Positions 18,526 to 27,935 of a DNA stretch of 64,000 nucleotides are shown one piece after another; within the stretch, counting starts at the first letter, position 1; each line of letters starts with the position of its first letter. The stretch lies in the NCBI RefSeq assembly GCF_013409865.1, contig NZ_JACCBM010000001.1, forward strand, positions 2,170,001 through 2,234,000. Reading direction: 5' to 3'. The notes beneath the pieces were generated by a model that had not been told where the DNA came from, did no database searches, and saw only the letters and a list, made by a program, of their open reading frames with translations. The position numbers and the translations under genes are program-made. Origin of the DNA: Herbiconiux flava (lineage in GTDB: Bacteria > Actinomycetota > Actinomycetes > Actinomycetales > Microbacteriaceae).

Positions 18526-18954
18526 TCACGCGGGCGGCGGCTCGATCGCCTGCGGTGCCTTGCTGATCGTCCAGACGTTGCGCTCGTCGACCCTCTCGTA
18601 GCGCAGCTCGTCGACGAGGGCCTGGATCAGGGCGATGCCCCGGCCCGACTCGCTCAGCTCGCCGGGCATGGCGCGGTCGACGAGCACGACCCCGCCCGCA
18701 TCCGCCGTGTCGGAGAGCGAGGCGTGCAGACCGTTTGCGTCGCTCGTCACCGAGAGCACGCAGGTCACGCCGCCCTCGCCCGAGGCGTGCTGGATGACGT
18801 TCGCCGCCAGCTCGATCAGCGCCGTCTCGAACGCCATGCGGTCGAACTCGCCGACGCCGGGATTGGCCTGCCAGACCTGCTCCAGGAACTCGTGCACCGC
18901 ATCCACGTCGTCGGGCGGGGAGCTGAACAGCAGGCTGCGCTTCGCGTCAGTCAC
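18526..18954 (-). CDS. RsbW-like anti-sigma factor / serine kinase
   Basis: A 142-residue GHKL ATPase of the HATPase_c_2 type. The N-box is Glu-Leu-Ala-Ala-Asn-Val-Ile-Gln-His-Ala near residue 50, and the later Asp-x-(x)-Asp-Ala-Gly and Ser-Gly-Arg-Gly-Ile-Ala-Leu-Ile supply the rest of the nucleotide pocket. Anti-sigma kinases of this family bind a sigma factor or phosphorylate a STAS partner. The GTG start overlaps the end of the STAS gene by 8 nt, so the two are co-translated. No sigma factor gene is in the window, so the target is unknown. Confidence 0.87.
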   Translation of the reverse strand: MTDAKRSLLFSSPPDDVDAVHEFLEQVWQANPGVGEFDRMAFETALIELAANVIQHASGEGGVTCVLSVTSDANGLHASLSDTADAGGVVLVDRAMPGELSESGRGIALIQALVDELRYERVDERNVWTISKAPQAIEPPPA

Positions 18955-19279
18955 GGTAAGCCGCCTCGACGCTCTCGTAGGGCGGGAGGATCGTGTCGAC
19001 GTTGCTCAGTCTCAGCACCATCGAGACCTGGGTGGAGGGGGCGACGATGCGGAGGTCTCCGCCCTTCTCGCGAGCGGCCTTGAGGCAGCCGATCAGGGCC
19101 CCGAGGCCCGAGGAGTCCATGAACGCGATGCGGCTGAGCTCGACCACCACCCGCGGGCTGCCGGCCTCGACCTCCCGGAGCACCGTCTCGCGGAGCGTCG
19201 GGCCGGACACCATGTTCAACCGGCCCTCACCCCGGATGACCACGACGCCGTCGCCGATCGTTTCGGTCTGGAACTCCAT
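18947..19279 (-). CDS. STAS-domain anti-sigma factor antagonist
   Basis: A 110-residue SpoIIAA/RsbV-type protein. The phosphorylatable serine lies in Phe-Met-Asp-Ser-Ser-Gly-Leu-Gly-Ala-Leu near residue 56. It should be phosphorylated by the RsbW-like kinase encoded next to it and reactivated by a SpoIIE phosphatase such as the one at 17.3 kb. I use the ATG at 19279, since AGGGGG lies upstream and the family starts here; an in-frame start 33 nt upstream would add a non-family peptide. Divergent from a small orphan gene. Confidence 0.87.
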   Translation of the reverse strand: MEFQTETIGDGVVVIRGEGRLNMVSGPTLRETVLREVEAGSPRVVVELSRIAFMDSSGLGALIGCLKAAREKGGDLRIVAPSTQVSMVLRLSNVDTILPPYESVEAAYRD

Positions 19280-19332
19280 CGCCCGGTACCCCCTAGAAGT
19301 AAGCTGGGTCAAGGCTATCGAAAGGAGGGGTG

Positions 19333-19548
19333 GTGTCAGACCCGGAGAAAGCCATCGAGCGCATCGTGCAGACCTACCCCAACGTGAAGGTCGTGCTGAG
19401 CGACAGCGTCTTCAACGACTCCTACTTCCACTCCGCCGGGCCCGACGGCGGCACGCTCTACATCAACGCCGAGCTGACCTCGATCATCGCCGCCCAGAAG
19501 GGCTGGACGGGGTCGATCATCACCACAGAGGCGCTGCCGGAGCAGTGA
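19333..19548 (+). CDS. Small protein of unknown function
   Basis: A 71-residue soluble protein of mixed alpha/beta composition with no membrane segment and no family I recognise. Its central part is Tyr-Pro-Asn-Val-Lys-Val-Val-Leu-Ser-Asp and it ends in Pro-Glu-Gln. A very strong AAAGGAGG site at 19321-19328 favours the second of two adjacent GTG codons (19333). Its last bases overlap the GTG of the phosphatidyltransferase gene (GTGA), so the two are coupled. It is divergent from the STAS gene, and a link to that switch is possible but unsupported. Confidence 0.65.
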   Translation: MSDPEKAIERIVQTYPNVKVVLSDSVFNDSYFHSAGPDGGTLYINAELTSIIAAQKGWTGSIITTEALPEQ

Positions 19549-20084
19549 ACCTCCCCAACGCCATCTCGATCGGGCGGCTGGTCGTCCTGACTCCGTTGTT
19601 CGTCGTGGCGCTCCTGGTGCTCGACGATCCTCTGCTCGCGCTGGTGCTGCTGATCGTGCTGGGCGTCACCGACTGGGCCGACGGCTTCATCGCACGGCGC
19701 TTCGACCTCGTGACCGAGCTGGGCAAGCGGCTCGACCCGCTGGCCGACCGGGTGAGCCAGCTAGCCGTGTGCGTGACGCTGGTGATCGCGGGGCTGGTGC
19801 CGCTCTGGATGGCCCTCGTGCTGGTCGCGAGCGATCTGCTGCTCGGGATCGTGATCCTCGTGGCGCGGCCCGACACGGTGCGGGTGCGGTGGTTCGGCAA
19901 GCTGCGGACGGTGCTGCTGATGGTGGGGTTCCCGCTGCTGCTGCTCGCCGAGTGGGTGGCGCCGGCTCCGTCGGTGCCCGCAGGGGTGGCGCTGGCGTTC
20001 GTGGGGGTGGGAGTGGTGCTGCACGCGCTGGCGAACGTGCAGTACTCGATCGTGACGGCGCGGGAGGCGCGGGAGCGGGTCTGA
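19545..20084 (+). CDS. CDP-alcohol phosphatidyltransferase family protein
   Basis: A 179-residue integral membrane enzyme. The signature D-x2-D-G-x2-A-R-x8-G-x3-D-x3-D is complete, beginning at the Asp of Thr-Asp-Trp-Ala-Asp-Gly near residue 42. N-terminal Asn-Leu-Pro-Asn-Ala-Ile-Ser-Ile-Gly-Arg is the usual PgsA/cardiolipin-synthase-like opening. Five or so further hydrophobic helices follow. It transfers a phosphatidyl group from CDP-diacylglycerol to an alcohol; which alcohol cannot be read. GTG start overlapping the previous stop. Confidence 0.87.
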   Translation: MNLPNAISIGRLVVLTPLFVVALLVLDDPLLALVLLIVLGVTDWADGFIARRFDLVTELGKRLDPLADRVSQLAVCVTLVIAGLVPLWMALVLVASDLLLGIVILVARPDTVRVRWFGKLRTVLLMVGFPLLLLAEWVAPAPSVPAGVALAFVGVGVVLHALANVQYSIVTAREARERV

Positions 20085-20092
20085 CCGCGGCC

Positions 20093-20142
20093 GGTTGCGG
20101 TCGGTGCCTGTCGGTTCCGGTCGGTTGCCGTCGGTTCGGGGC
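20093..20142. repeat. Five tandem 10-bp repeats
   Basis: GGTTGCGGTC, GGTGCCTGTC, GGTTCCGGTC, GGTTGCCGTC and GGTTCGGGGC follow each other without gaps just after the phosphatidyltransferase stop. The 10-bp period places copies on one face of the helix. The rest of the 212-nt gap to the next gene shows nothing else clear. Confidence 0.65.
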
Positions 20143-20296
20143 TCGGCTCCGAACAGGAGGGGATGGCCCCCGGTGTGGTGCCTTGCGGTGACCGCCGCTC
20201 CGGAACACAGTAGGAGCAGGAACACCGCGGGCACCGGTCGACGACGACGGGGGCTCGCCGCACCACTCCGGCAGCGTGGCCGGGAAAGGACGATCG

Positions 20297-20785
20297 ATGA
20301 TCGGATCAGAACACCAGCCGGCCAACCGCACCGGCTGGTTCGCCGTCGAGGGAGCCTTCGCCGCCGCGGTCGCGGCCCTCGCCGGGAGCCAGGCGCTCCT
20401 GCTCGTCGCGGCCGGGAACAACGTCTCGTCGTGGAGCGCGGCGGCCCTGTCGAGTCTCCTCTCGGCGCTGGGCGCCGGAGCCTGGGCGCTGATCGTGGGC
20501 CTGATCGCGTGGCCGCTGCTCAACCGGCGGCCGCTGACGGTGCGGGAGCGGGGCTTCGCCGTGCTGCACGTCGTGGCGATCGGCACGGCGGTGCCGTGGA
20601 TCGTGCTGGCCCTCGTGCTGGGCTCGTGGCAGGCGACGACGATCACGATCGTGGTCGCGCTCGTCTCGGGCGGTGCCGGTGGCTTCTTCGCGGCCCGCTC
20701 GGTCTGGATCGGCCGCCGCCTCCCGGCGCTCTCCTCGACCCCCACGTACTTCACGGCCCGCCGCGGCGACCCCCTCCACCGCTGA
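20297..20785 (+). CDS. Small four-helix membrane protein
   Basis: A 162-residue protein with four predicted membrane helices (about residues 18-40, 48-72, 88-110 and 114-135) and a Lys/Arg-containing C-terminal tail. No conserved motif was recognised. GAAAGGA precedes the ATG at 20297; an in-frame start 21 nt upstream is less well placed. It stands alone between the phosphatidyltransferase and the CBS-domain operon. Confidence 0.65.
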   Translation: MIGSEHQPANRTGWFAVEGAFAAAVAALAGSQALLLVAAGNNVSSWSAAALSSLLSALGAGAWALIVGLIAWPLLNRRPLTVRERGFAVLHVVAIGTAVPWIVLALVLGSWQATTITIVVALVSGGAGGFFAARSVWIGRRLPALSSTPTYFTARRGDPLHR

Positions 20786-20850
20786 CGCGGCCGTCGACGT
20801 GGCGGGCCGCCCGGCGTGGGGTGCGCGGGCGGCCCTCCGTCGAGGTGGGC

Positions 20851-21060
20851 TCAGGCGCCGGGGGCGTCGCGGTCGTCGGACAGGGGCACCGGGCGGTCGT
20901 CGTCGAGCGCCTCGACCCGGTCGCCCCGGTCGGTCGTGGCGACCGGGGGCACGTCGTCGTGGACGACCGTCTCGGGGTCGACGTCGTCGGGCTGGTACTC
21001 GGAGACGACCGGCGGGTCGGGCTGGTCGTCGGGCGCGACCCGGAGGGACTCGTCGCTCAT
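20851..21060 (-). CDS. Small acidic protein downstream of CBS gene
   Basis: A 69-residue, strongly acidic, Pro/Asp/Val-rich and probably disordered protein. Its ATG overlaps the stop of the CBS-domain gene (ATGA), which argues for real, coupled translation. No family is recognised. Confidence 0.55.
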   Translation of the reverse strand: MSDESLRVAPDDQPDPPVVSEYQPDDVDPETVVHDDVPPVATTDRGDRVEALDDDRPVPLSDDRDAPGA

Positions 21061-21491
21061 ACCGTGCCGTTCTCCGGTCCGTCCGAGATCTCCTCGACGG
21101 TCTCACCGGTCTCGGTCGCGCTGAGGGACAGCGCGATGTCGGCCTGGCTGATGATCCCGACGAGGTCGTGCCCGTCGATCACCGGCAGCCGGCGCACCTG
21201 GTGCGCCTTCATCGTCTCGAGGGCCTCTCGCACGTCGTCGTCGGCGCCGATGGTCACGGGCTTGCCCTCGGCGAGGCTGCCGGCGGTCACCGTCGAGGGG
21301 TCGCCGCCGTCGGCGATGCACTTCACGACGATGTCGCGGTCGGTCAGCATGCCCTTCAGCCGGCCGTCGTCGCCGCAGATCGGCAGGGCGCCGGTGTCGC
21401 GCTCCCGCATCAGCCGGGCGGCGTCGACGAGGGTCTCGCTCTCCTTCACGCACTGCGGGTCGGGTGTCATGATGTCGCGCGCGGTGGTCAT
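21057..21491 (-). CDS. Two-CBS-domain protein
   Basis: A 144-residue protein made of a tandem CBS pair (Bateman module). It begins with Ala-Arg-Asp-Ile-Met-Thr, and each repeat has a Leu-x-Asp-Arg-Asp-Ile- or Leu-Val-Gly-Ile-Ile-Ser-like strand, with Met-Leu-Thr-Asp-Arg-Asp near residue 60. Such proteins sense adenosine nucleotides. GAGAGGA sits just before the ATG at 21491; an open frame extends upstream but has no family similarity. It is coupled to a small acidic protein that may be its partner. Confidence 0.85.
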   Translation of the reverse strand: MTTARDIMTPDPQCVKESETLVDAARLMRERDTGALPICGDDGRLKGMLTDRDIVVKCIADGGDPSTVTAGSLAEGKPVTIGADDDVREALETMKAHQVRRLPVIDGHDLVGIISQADIALSLSATETGETVEEISDGPENGTV

Positions 21492-21651
21492 CGCGTCCTC
21501 TCGGTCGTGGGCCGGCCGCGGAGGACGCACCCCCGCCGCCGAGCCGTCGGTCACTCGTGCTGCCGACCCTACGACCGTCCGCACCCGCCGCCCGGGGCTT
21601 GACACCACCCGCCCCCACCAACCTCCGCGTTCGGCTCGCGCGGGCTCGGCC

Positions 21652-21927
21652 TCAGTGGGCGAGGGTCGGCGGCGTCAGCCCGAGCTGCTCGAGGTCGGCG
21701 GCCGAGAAGTCGGCGGCGCGTGCGGCCTCGTAGGCGCGGCGGTGGGCGGCGCGGGCGTCGAGGTAGTCCTGCTCGGCGTCGGCGCGGTCGTTCGCGGCGG
21801 TGGTGAGCACGCGGACGGCCTCGGCACGAGCCAGTCGCGCCGTCTCCGACGGCGGCTGCGCGGCAGCCGTCTCGAGGGCCCGGGCCTCGCCGATGATCCG
21901 GTAGGGGTCGAGGTGCAGCATGCTCAT
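21652..21927 (-). CDS. Small helical protein of unknown function
   Basis: A 91-residue, Ala/Glu/Arg-rich, mostly helical soluble protein (Asp-Pro-Tyr-Arg-Ile-Ile-Gly-Glu-Ala-Arg near the start). No family or motif was recognised, and it has no obvious operon partner. Called from frame quality and typical codon use. Confidence 0.5.
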   Translation of the reverse strand: MSMLHLDPYRIIGEARALETAAAQPPSETARLARAEAVRVLTTAANDRADAEQDYLDARAAHRRAYEAARAADFSAADLEQLGLTPPTLAH

Positions 21928-22003
21928 GCGCAGATCCTAAGGCTGAGGGCAGGCTCGCGGCGGAAGGCGCTCGGCCTGCGAAAGGAACGAGGGGGTGGAA
22001 CGG

Positions 22004-22036
22004 AAAAGGGCGGCCGCCGGTGAGGGCGACCGCCCC
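22004..22036 (-). terminator. Rho-independent terminator of wall-binding protein gene
   Basis: On the minus strand an 11-bp stem (GGGCGGTCGCC with GGCGGCCGCCC, one mismatch) is followed by TTTTCC. It begins 40 nt after the stop of the cell-wall-binding repeat gene. The T-run makes this the clearest intrinsic terminator in the window. Confidence 0.85.
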
Positions 22037-22075
22037 GGGTGATGCGGTGGTGCGGCGGGTGGGCGCGGCCGGGCG

Positions 22076-23392
22076 TCAGCCCAGGTGCGCCTGCAGCGCC
22101 GTGTAGGTCGCCGCCGAGATGGCCTGCTCGCCGCCGAGGACGACGATGCGCGTCGGGTTCAGGCGGTCGAGCTCCGTCGCCGTGGCGGCCGGGAGGCCGT
22201 CGCGGGTGACGAGCAGCACCGGAGCGTGGTGGGCGATGGCCGCCGCCGAGCCCGAGAGCGCGTCGGGGAACTTCTCGCCCGAGGCGACGTACACCGTGTG
22301 GGTGTCCGTCGTCGAGAACGCGTCGGCCGAGACGGCCGAGGCCACCACGAAGCGGTCGGCGCCGCCGATGCGGGTGACCGGCTTGATCGCCTCGAGCGCC
22401 GTCTTCGTCGCGTCGGAGACCGCGTTCGGTCCACCGAGCAGCACGATCTTCGCGGGGTTCAGCCGACGCAGCTCATCGGCCACAGAGGTCGGGACGGCGT
22501 CGTGCCGCACCAGCAGCACCGGCCCGCCCTTGACGCCCGCGGCAGCCGACCCCGCGAGGGCGTCGGGGAAGTCCTCGCCCGAGGCCACGTATGCGACCGG
22601 GCGATCGGCCCCGAAGGCCTGCTTCGAGATCGCGGCCGACACTACGAAGCGGTCGGCTCCGCCGATGCGCTCGACGACGTCGCTGTAGGTGCCGAGCGCC
22701 GTCTCGACCGTCTTCGTGATGGCCTGCTCGCCGCCCACGACGACGATGCGCTGGGGCTTAAGCCGGCGCAGCTCGGCGTCGACCTCGGTCGAGATGGCGT
22801 CTTTGCGCACCAGGAGCACCGGGCCGCCGTCGGCGCCCGCCGCGGCCGACGCCGACAGCGCGTCGGGGAAGGTCTCACCCGAGGCGATGTAGGCCGTGCC
22901 CACCTCGGGCTCGAACGTCTTCTGCGAGACGGCGGCCGACACGGCGAAGCGGTCGGCTCCGCCGATGCGCTCCATCGTCGCGTTCACGGTGAGCGTCACC
23001 GTCACCTCGGCCGACAGGCACGGCAGCGTGTCGGCGATCTTGATGCAGTACGTGAAGCTGTCGACCCCGAGGTAGCCCGCGGCCGGCAGGTAGCTGAAGC
23101 TGCCGTCGAGCTCGACGTCGAGCGTGCCGTGGGCGGGATCGGTCGCCGGGGCGGCGAAGACGCCGGCCCCGAGGTTGAGGTCGTTGGCCAGCAGGCCCTG
23201 CGCGGCCGCGACGCGGAACGTCAGGCCCGAGCCCACCGTGTAGCTGTCGGCCGTCGCGGTCGGCGGCACGTCGTCGGCGTGCGCCGCGGTCGGCACGAGC
23301 ACCGCGCCCGCCGCCACCGCCAGAATGCCGAGCGCCGAAGCGGCGCGGCGCGCGCGCCGTCCGGAGGCCCGGTTCGTTGTCGAGATCGTCAT
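22076..23392 (-). CDS. Secreted cell-wall-binding repeat 2 protein with Ig-like domain
   Basis: A 438-residue secreted protein. Signal peptide to about residue 38 (Ala-His-Ala cleavage). An Ig/cadherin-like domain (about 40-140) has Gly-Leu-Leu-Ala-Asn-Asp and Gly-Val-Asp-Ser-Phe-Thr-Tyr. Three cell-wall-binding repeat 2 modules of about 95 residues follow, each with Arg-Ile-Gly-Gly-Ala-Asp-Arg-Phe, Ala-(Ser)-Gly-Glu-x-Phe-Pro-Asp-Ala-Leu and a Gly-Gly-x-x-Ala-(Ile/Val) ending. Such modules attach proteins to secondary wall polymers. AGGAGG 6 nt before the ATG at 23392 fixes the start. That ribosome site is overlapped by an inverted repeat at 23401-23425. Confidence 0.9.
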   Translation of the reverse strand: MTISTTNRASGRRARRAASALGILAVAAGAVLVPTAAHADDVPPTATADSYTVGSGLTFRVAAAQGLLANDLNLGAGVFAAPATDPAHGTLDVELDGSFSYLPAAGYLGVDSFTYCIKIADTLPCLSAEVTVTLTVNATMERIGGADRFAVSAAVSQKTFEPEVGTAYIASGETFPDALSASAAAGADGGPVLLVRKDAISTEVDAELRRLKPQRIVVVGGEQAITKTVETALGTYSDVVERIGGADRFVVSAAISKQAFGADRPVAYVASGEDFPDALAGSAAAGVKGGPVLLVRHDAVPTSVADELRRLNPAKIVLLGGPNAVSDATKTALEAIKPVTRIGGADRFVVASAVSADAFSTTDTHTVYVASGEKFPDALSGSAAAIAHHAPVLLVTRDGLPAATATELDRLNPTRIVVLGGEQAISAATYTALQAHLG

Positions 23393-23400
23393 GATCACCC

Positions 23401-23425
23401 TCCTGAGTGTGAGTTTTACTCAGGA
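23401..23425. promoter_or_regulatory. Palindrome overlapping ribosome site of wall-binding gene
   Basis: TCCTGAGT (23401-23408) and ACTCAGGA (23418-23425) are perfect 8-bp arms 9 nt apart. One arm overlaps the AGGAGG of the wall-binding gene. It may be an operator or a hairpin hiding the ribosome site. Its GAGT-N-ACTC core resembles a HAIR element but with altered bases and spacing. Confidence 0.6.
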
Positions 23426-23483
23426 CAGTGTGACATATCCTCGGTAACGCGTCAGCCCCCTGTGGAGAACCGGGAACGGCGAA

Positions 23484-23509
23484 GGGCCGGGAACCGAAGT
23501 CCCCGGCCC
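23484..23509 (-). terminator. Terminator downstream of ClpC-like gene
   Basis: GGGCCGGG and CCCGGCCC make a perfect 8-bp stem with a 10-nt loop, 20 nt after the stop of the ClpC-like gene on the minus strand. It is followed by TTCGCCGTT, a weak T-tract. Confidence 0.65.
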
Positions 23510-23528
23510 GAGGCCGATCACGGAGGCA

Positions 23529-26198
<2,670 letters not shown>

Positions 26199-26217
26199 GA
26201 AACCTCCTGGTTTGAAA

Positions 26218-26238
26218 CTTGAGTGCCTTACGCTCAAG
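26218..26238. promoter_or_regulatory. HAIR operator (HspR binding site)
   Basis: CTTGAGT-N7-GCTCAAG at 26218-26238 matches the HspR-associated inverted repeat CTTGAGT-N7-ACTCAAG with one mismatch. It ends 20 nt upstream of the GTG of the ClpC-like gene. HspR with DnaK represses such promoters until heat shock. hspR itself is not in the window. Confidence 0.88.
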
Positions 26239-26305
26239 TTCAACGCTGGAGGGCCCGGCTTATTCCCGGCGGCGGCCATCGGCTTCGTCACGGGCTCGGA
26301 TCCGG

Positions 26306-26311
26306 TTTAAT
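26306..26311 (+). promoter_or_regulatory. Candidate -10 box for small two-helix protein
   Basis: TTTAAT lies about 48 nt before the ATG at 26360, leaving a normal leader that includes GAAGGGGGA as ribosome site. No good -35 was seen. Confidence 0.35.
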
Positions 26312-26359
26312 GGCGGCGAGGAGACCGCCGAGGGGGCGGTTCCGTGAAGGGGGACCATC

Positions 26360-26578
26360 ATGACCAACACCGACGGCCTGCAGACCATGCCCGTGGCGAC
26401 GAAGCGGAGCATCGCCGTGACGCTGATCGTCCTCGGCATCGTGTTCCTCGCCGGCGGCATCGCCTGGGACCTCAACGGCGGGCCGGCCTTCATCCACACC
26501 TTCACCTGGGTCGGCGGCGCGATCTTCGCCTGGGGCGTCGTGACCCTCGTCAGCACCCGGCGCTCGGCGCTGAAGTAG
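26360..26578 (+). CDS. Small two-helix membrane protein
   Basis: A 72-residue protein with two hydrophobic helices (about residues 17-35 and 45-65) separated by an Asn-Gly-Gly-Pro turn. No family is recognised. It lies between the ClpC-like gene and the EAL-domain gene, and its stop is 9 nt from the convergent EAL stop. Confidence 0.65.
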   Translation: MTNTDGLQTMPVATKRSIAVTLIVLGIVFLAGGIAWDLNGGPAFIHTFTWVGGAIFAWGVVTLVSTRRSALK

Positions 26579-26587
26579 CTGCAGCCC

Positions 26588-27814
26588 TCAGCCGCGCCCG
26601 CTCGTCAGCAGCGCCCGCGCGGCCCGGGTGACGAGCTCCCGGTCGGTCGTCAGCACGAAGTCGTACTCGCTGCCCGGATGCTCGGACGGGCCGACCTCGC
26701 GCGCGGTCAGCGCGGCGGCGTGGTCGGCGGTGAGCACGATCACGTCCCACTCGGCGGCCAGCCGGTCGTCGTCGGCGATGACCCTGTTCTGCGCGGGCGC
26801 GGGGAGCCCGGCCGACTCGCCCACCGTGAACACGGTGAGGAGGCAGCCGCGGTCGACGAGCCACTCGTAGCGCGCCCGCGTGCCGGGCGTGACGTTGGCG
26901 TCGCGCTGGAAGGTCGCGAGCAGCACCGCGGTGTCGCCGCCCGCCGCGGCCCGCTCCTCGAGGAAGCGGCTGACCTGCAGCAGCAGTCCCCGCTCGGCGC
27001 GACGCGGCTCAATGGCGGCGGCGACCAGCTCGAACGGGGTGGCCGAGGTGTCGACGGCGGCAGCGGCTGCCGCCGAGCGCGACACCTGCGCCCGCCACTC
27101 CGTCCGCTCCTCGCGGCTCGTCGCGACGGGGGCGGCGGCCGAGGCCGGGGCGGGACGGCCGTAGTGCCAGCCCTGACCGAGGGTGGCACCGAGCGCGCGC
27201 GCCATCACCTCGTGCCGCTCGTTCTCGATGCCCTCGGCGAGCACCAGCGCCTCGCTCCGGCCGGCGTAGTCGGCGATGGCGGTCATGATGCGAGCCGCGT
27301 GCCGGTCGGGCTGCTGCCGGATCAGCCCCATGTCGAGCTTGATCACGTCGGGGGCGATCAGCGGCAGCAGGGCGAGGGTCGCGGGTTCGGCGCCGAGGTC
27401 GTCGACCGCGATGGCGTGCCCGAGCTCTCTCAGGCGACGGATGGCGCCGAGCAGCCGCCCGGTGTCCTGCCCGAGCGCGCGCTCGGTGATCTCGATGGTC
27501 ACCGGCAGACCGTGCCGCAGGGCGGCCGGCAGCTCGCGGCGCCAGAGCGTCGGCGGCTCCACGTTGAGGAACAGCTCGTGGGCGTCGCGCCCGCCGAACG
27601 ACCCGGCCTCGTCGACCGCCCGCTCGAGGCAGTCGGCGTCGACGCTCTCGATCCGTCCGCTCGCGTAGGCCTCGGAGAAGGCCACGTCGGGCGTCACGGT
27701 TCCGTCGCCGTCCGCGAAGCGCGACAGCGCCTCGTGGGCGACGACCCGGCCCGACGAGATCTCGACGATGGGCTGGAACGCCGTCCCGACGATGTCGATG
27801 CCCCCGGAGACCAT
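26588..27814 (-). CDS. EAL-DICT cyclic-di-GMP phosphodiesterase-like protein
   Basis: A 408-residue soluble protein. An EAL domain (about 8-245) carries Glu-Ala-Leu-Ser-Arg-Phe near residue 27, Leu-Asn-Val-Glu-Pro, Glu-Ile-Thr-Glu-Arg, Asp-Asp-Leu-Gly, Ile-Lys-Leu-Asp and Ala-Glu-Gly-Ile-Glu. Every metal and catalytic position I can check is present, so it is probably an active c-di-GMP phosphodiesterase. The rest (about 270-400) is a DICT sensory domain of the kind attached to diguanylate cyclases and two-component proteins. The ATG at 27814 follows CATACT by 6 nt, consistent with a leaderless mRNA; the longer open frame has no family match. Confidence 0.85.
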   Translation of the reverse strand: MVSGGIDIVGTAFQPIVEISSGRVVAHEALSRFADGDGTVTPDVAFSEAYASGRIESVDADCLERAVDEAGSFGGRDAHELFLNVEPPTLWRRELPAALRHGLPVTIEITERALGQDTGRLLGAIRRLRELGHAIAVDDLGAEPATLALLPLIAPDVIKLDMGLIRQQPDRHAARIMTAIADYAGRSEALVLAEGIENERHEVMARALGATLGQGWHYGRPAPASAAAPVATSREERTEWRAQVSRSAAAAAAVDTSATPFELVAAAIEPRRAERGLLLQVSRFLEERAAAGGDTAVLLATFQRDANVTPGTRARYEWLVDRGCLLTVFTVGESAGLPAPAQNRVIADDDRLAAEWDVIVLTADHAAALTAREVGPSEHPGSEYDFVLTTDRELVTRAARALLTSGRG

Positions 27815-27935
27815 GACCCCAGTATGTTGAGCCCCGGCGCATCCGCCCAATCGAGCCGCAGGACTCGACTGGCGTGGTTCGCATCCTGGACGTCGGCTGG
27901 GCACTCGGCCGCGGATCACACGACCGGTCGGGGAG

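Noticed and set aside
26199..26291. Longer N-terminus for the ClpC-like protein
   Set aside because: The frame is open upstream, but it would translate the HAIR operator, while a GTG with an ideal AGGAGG lies at 26198.
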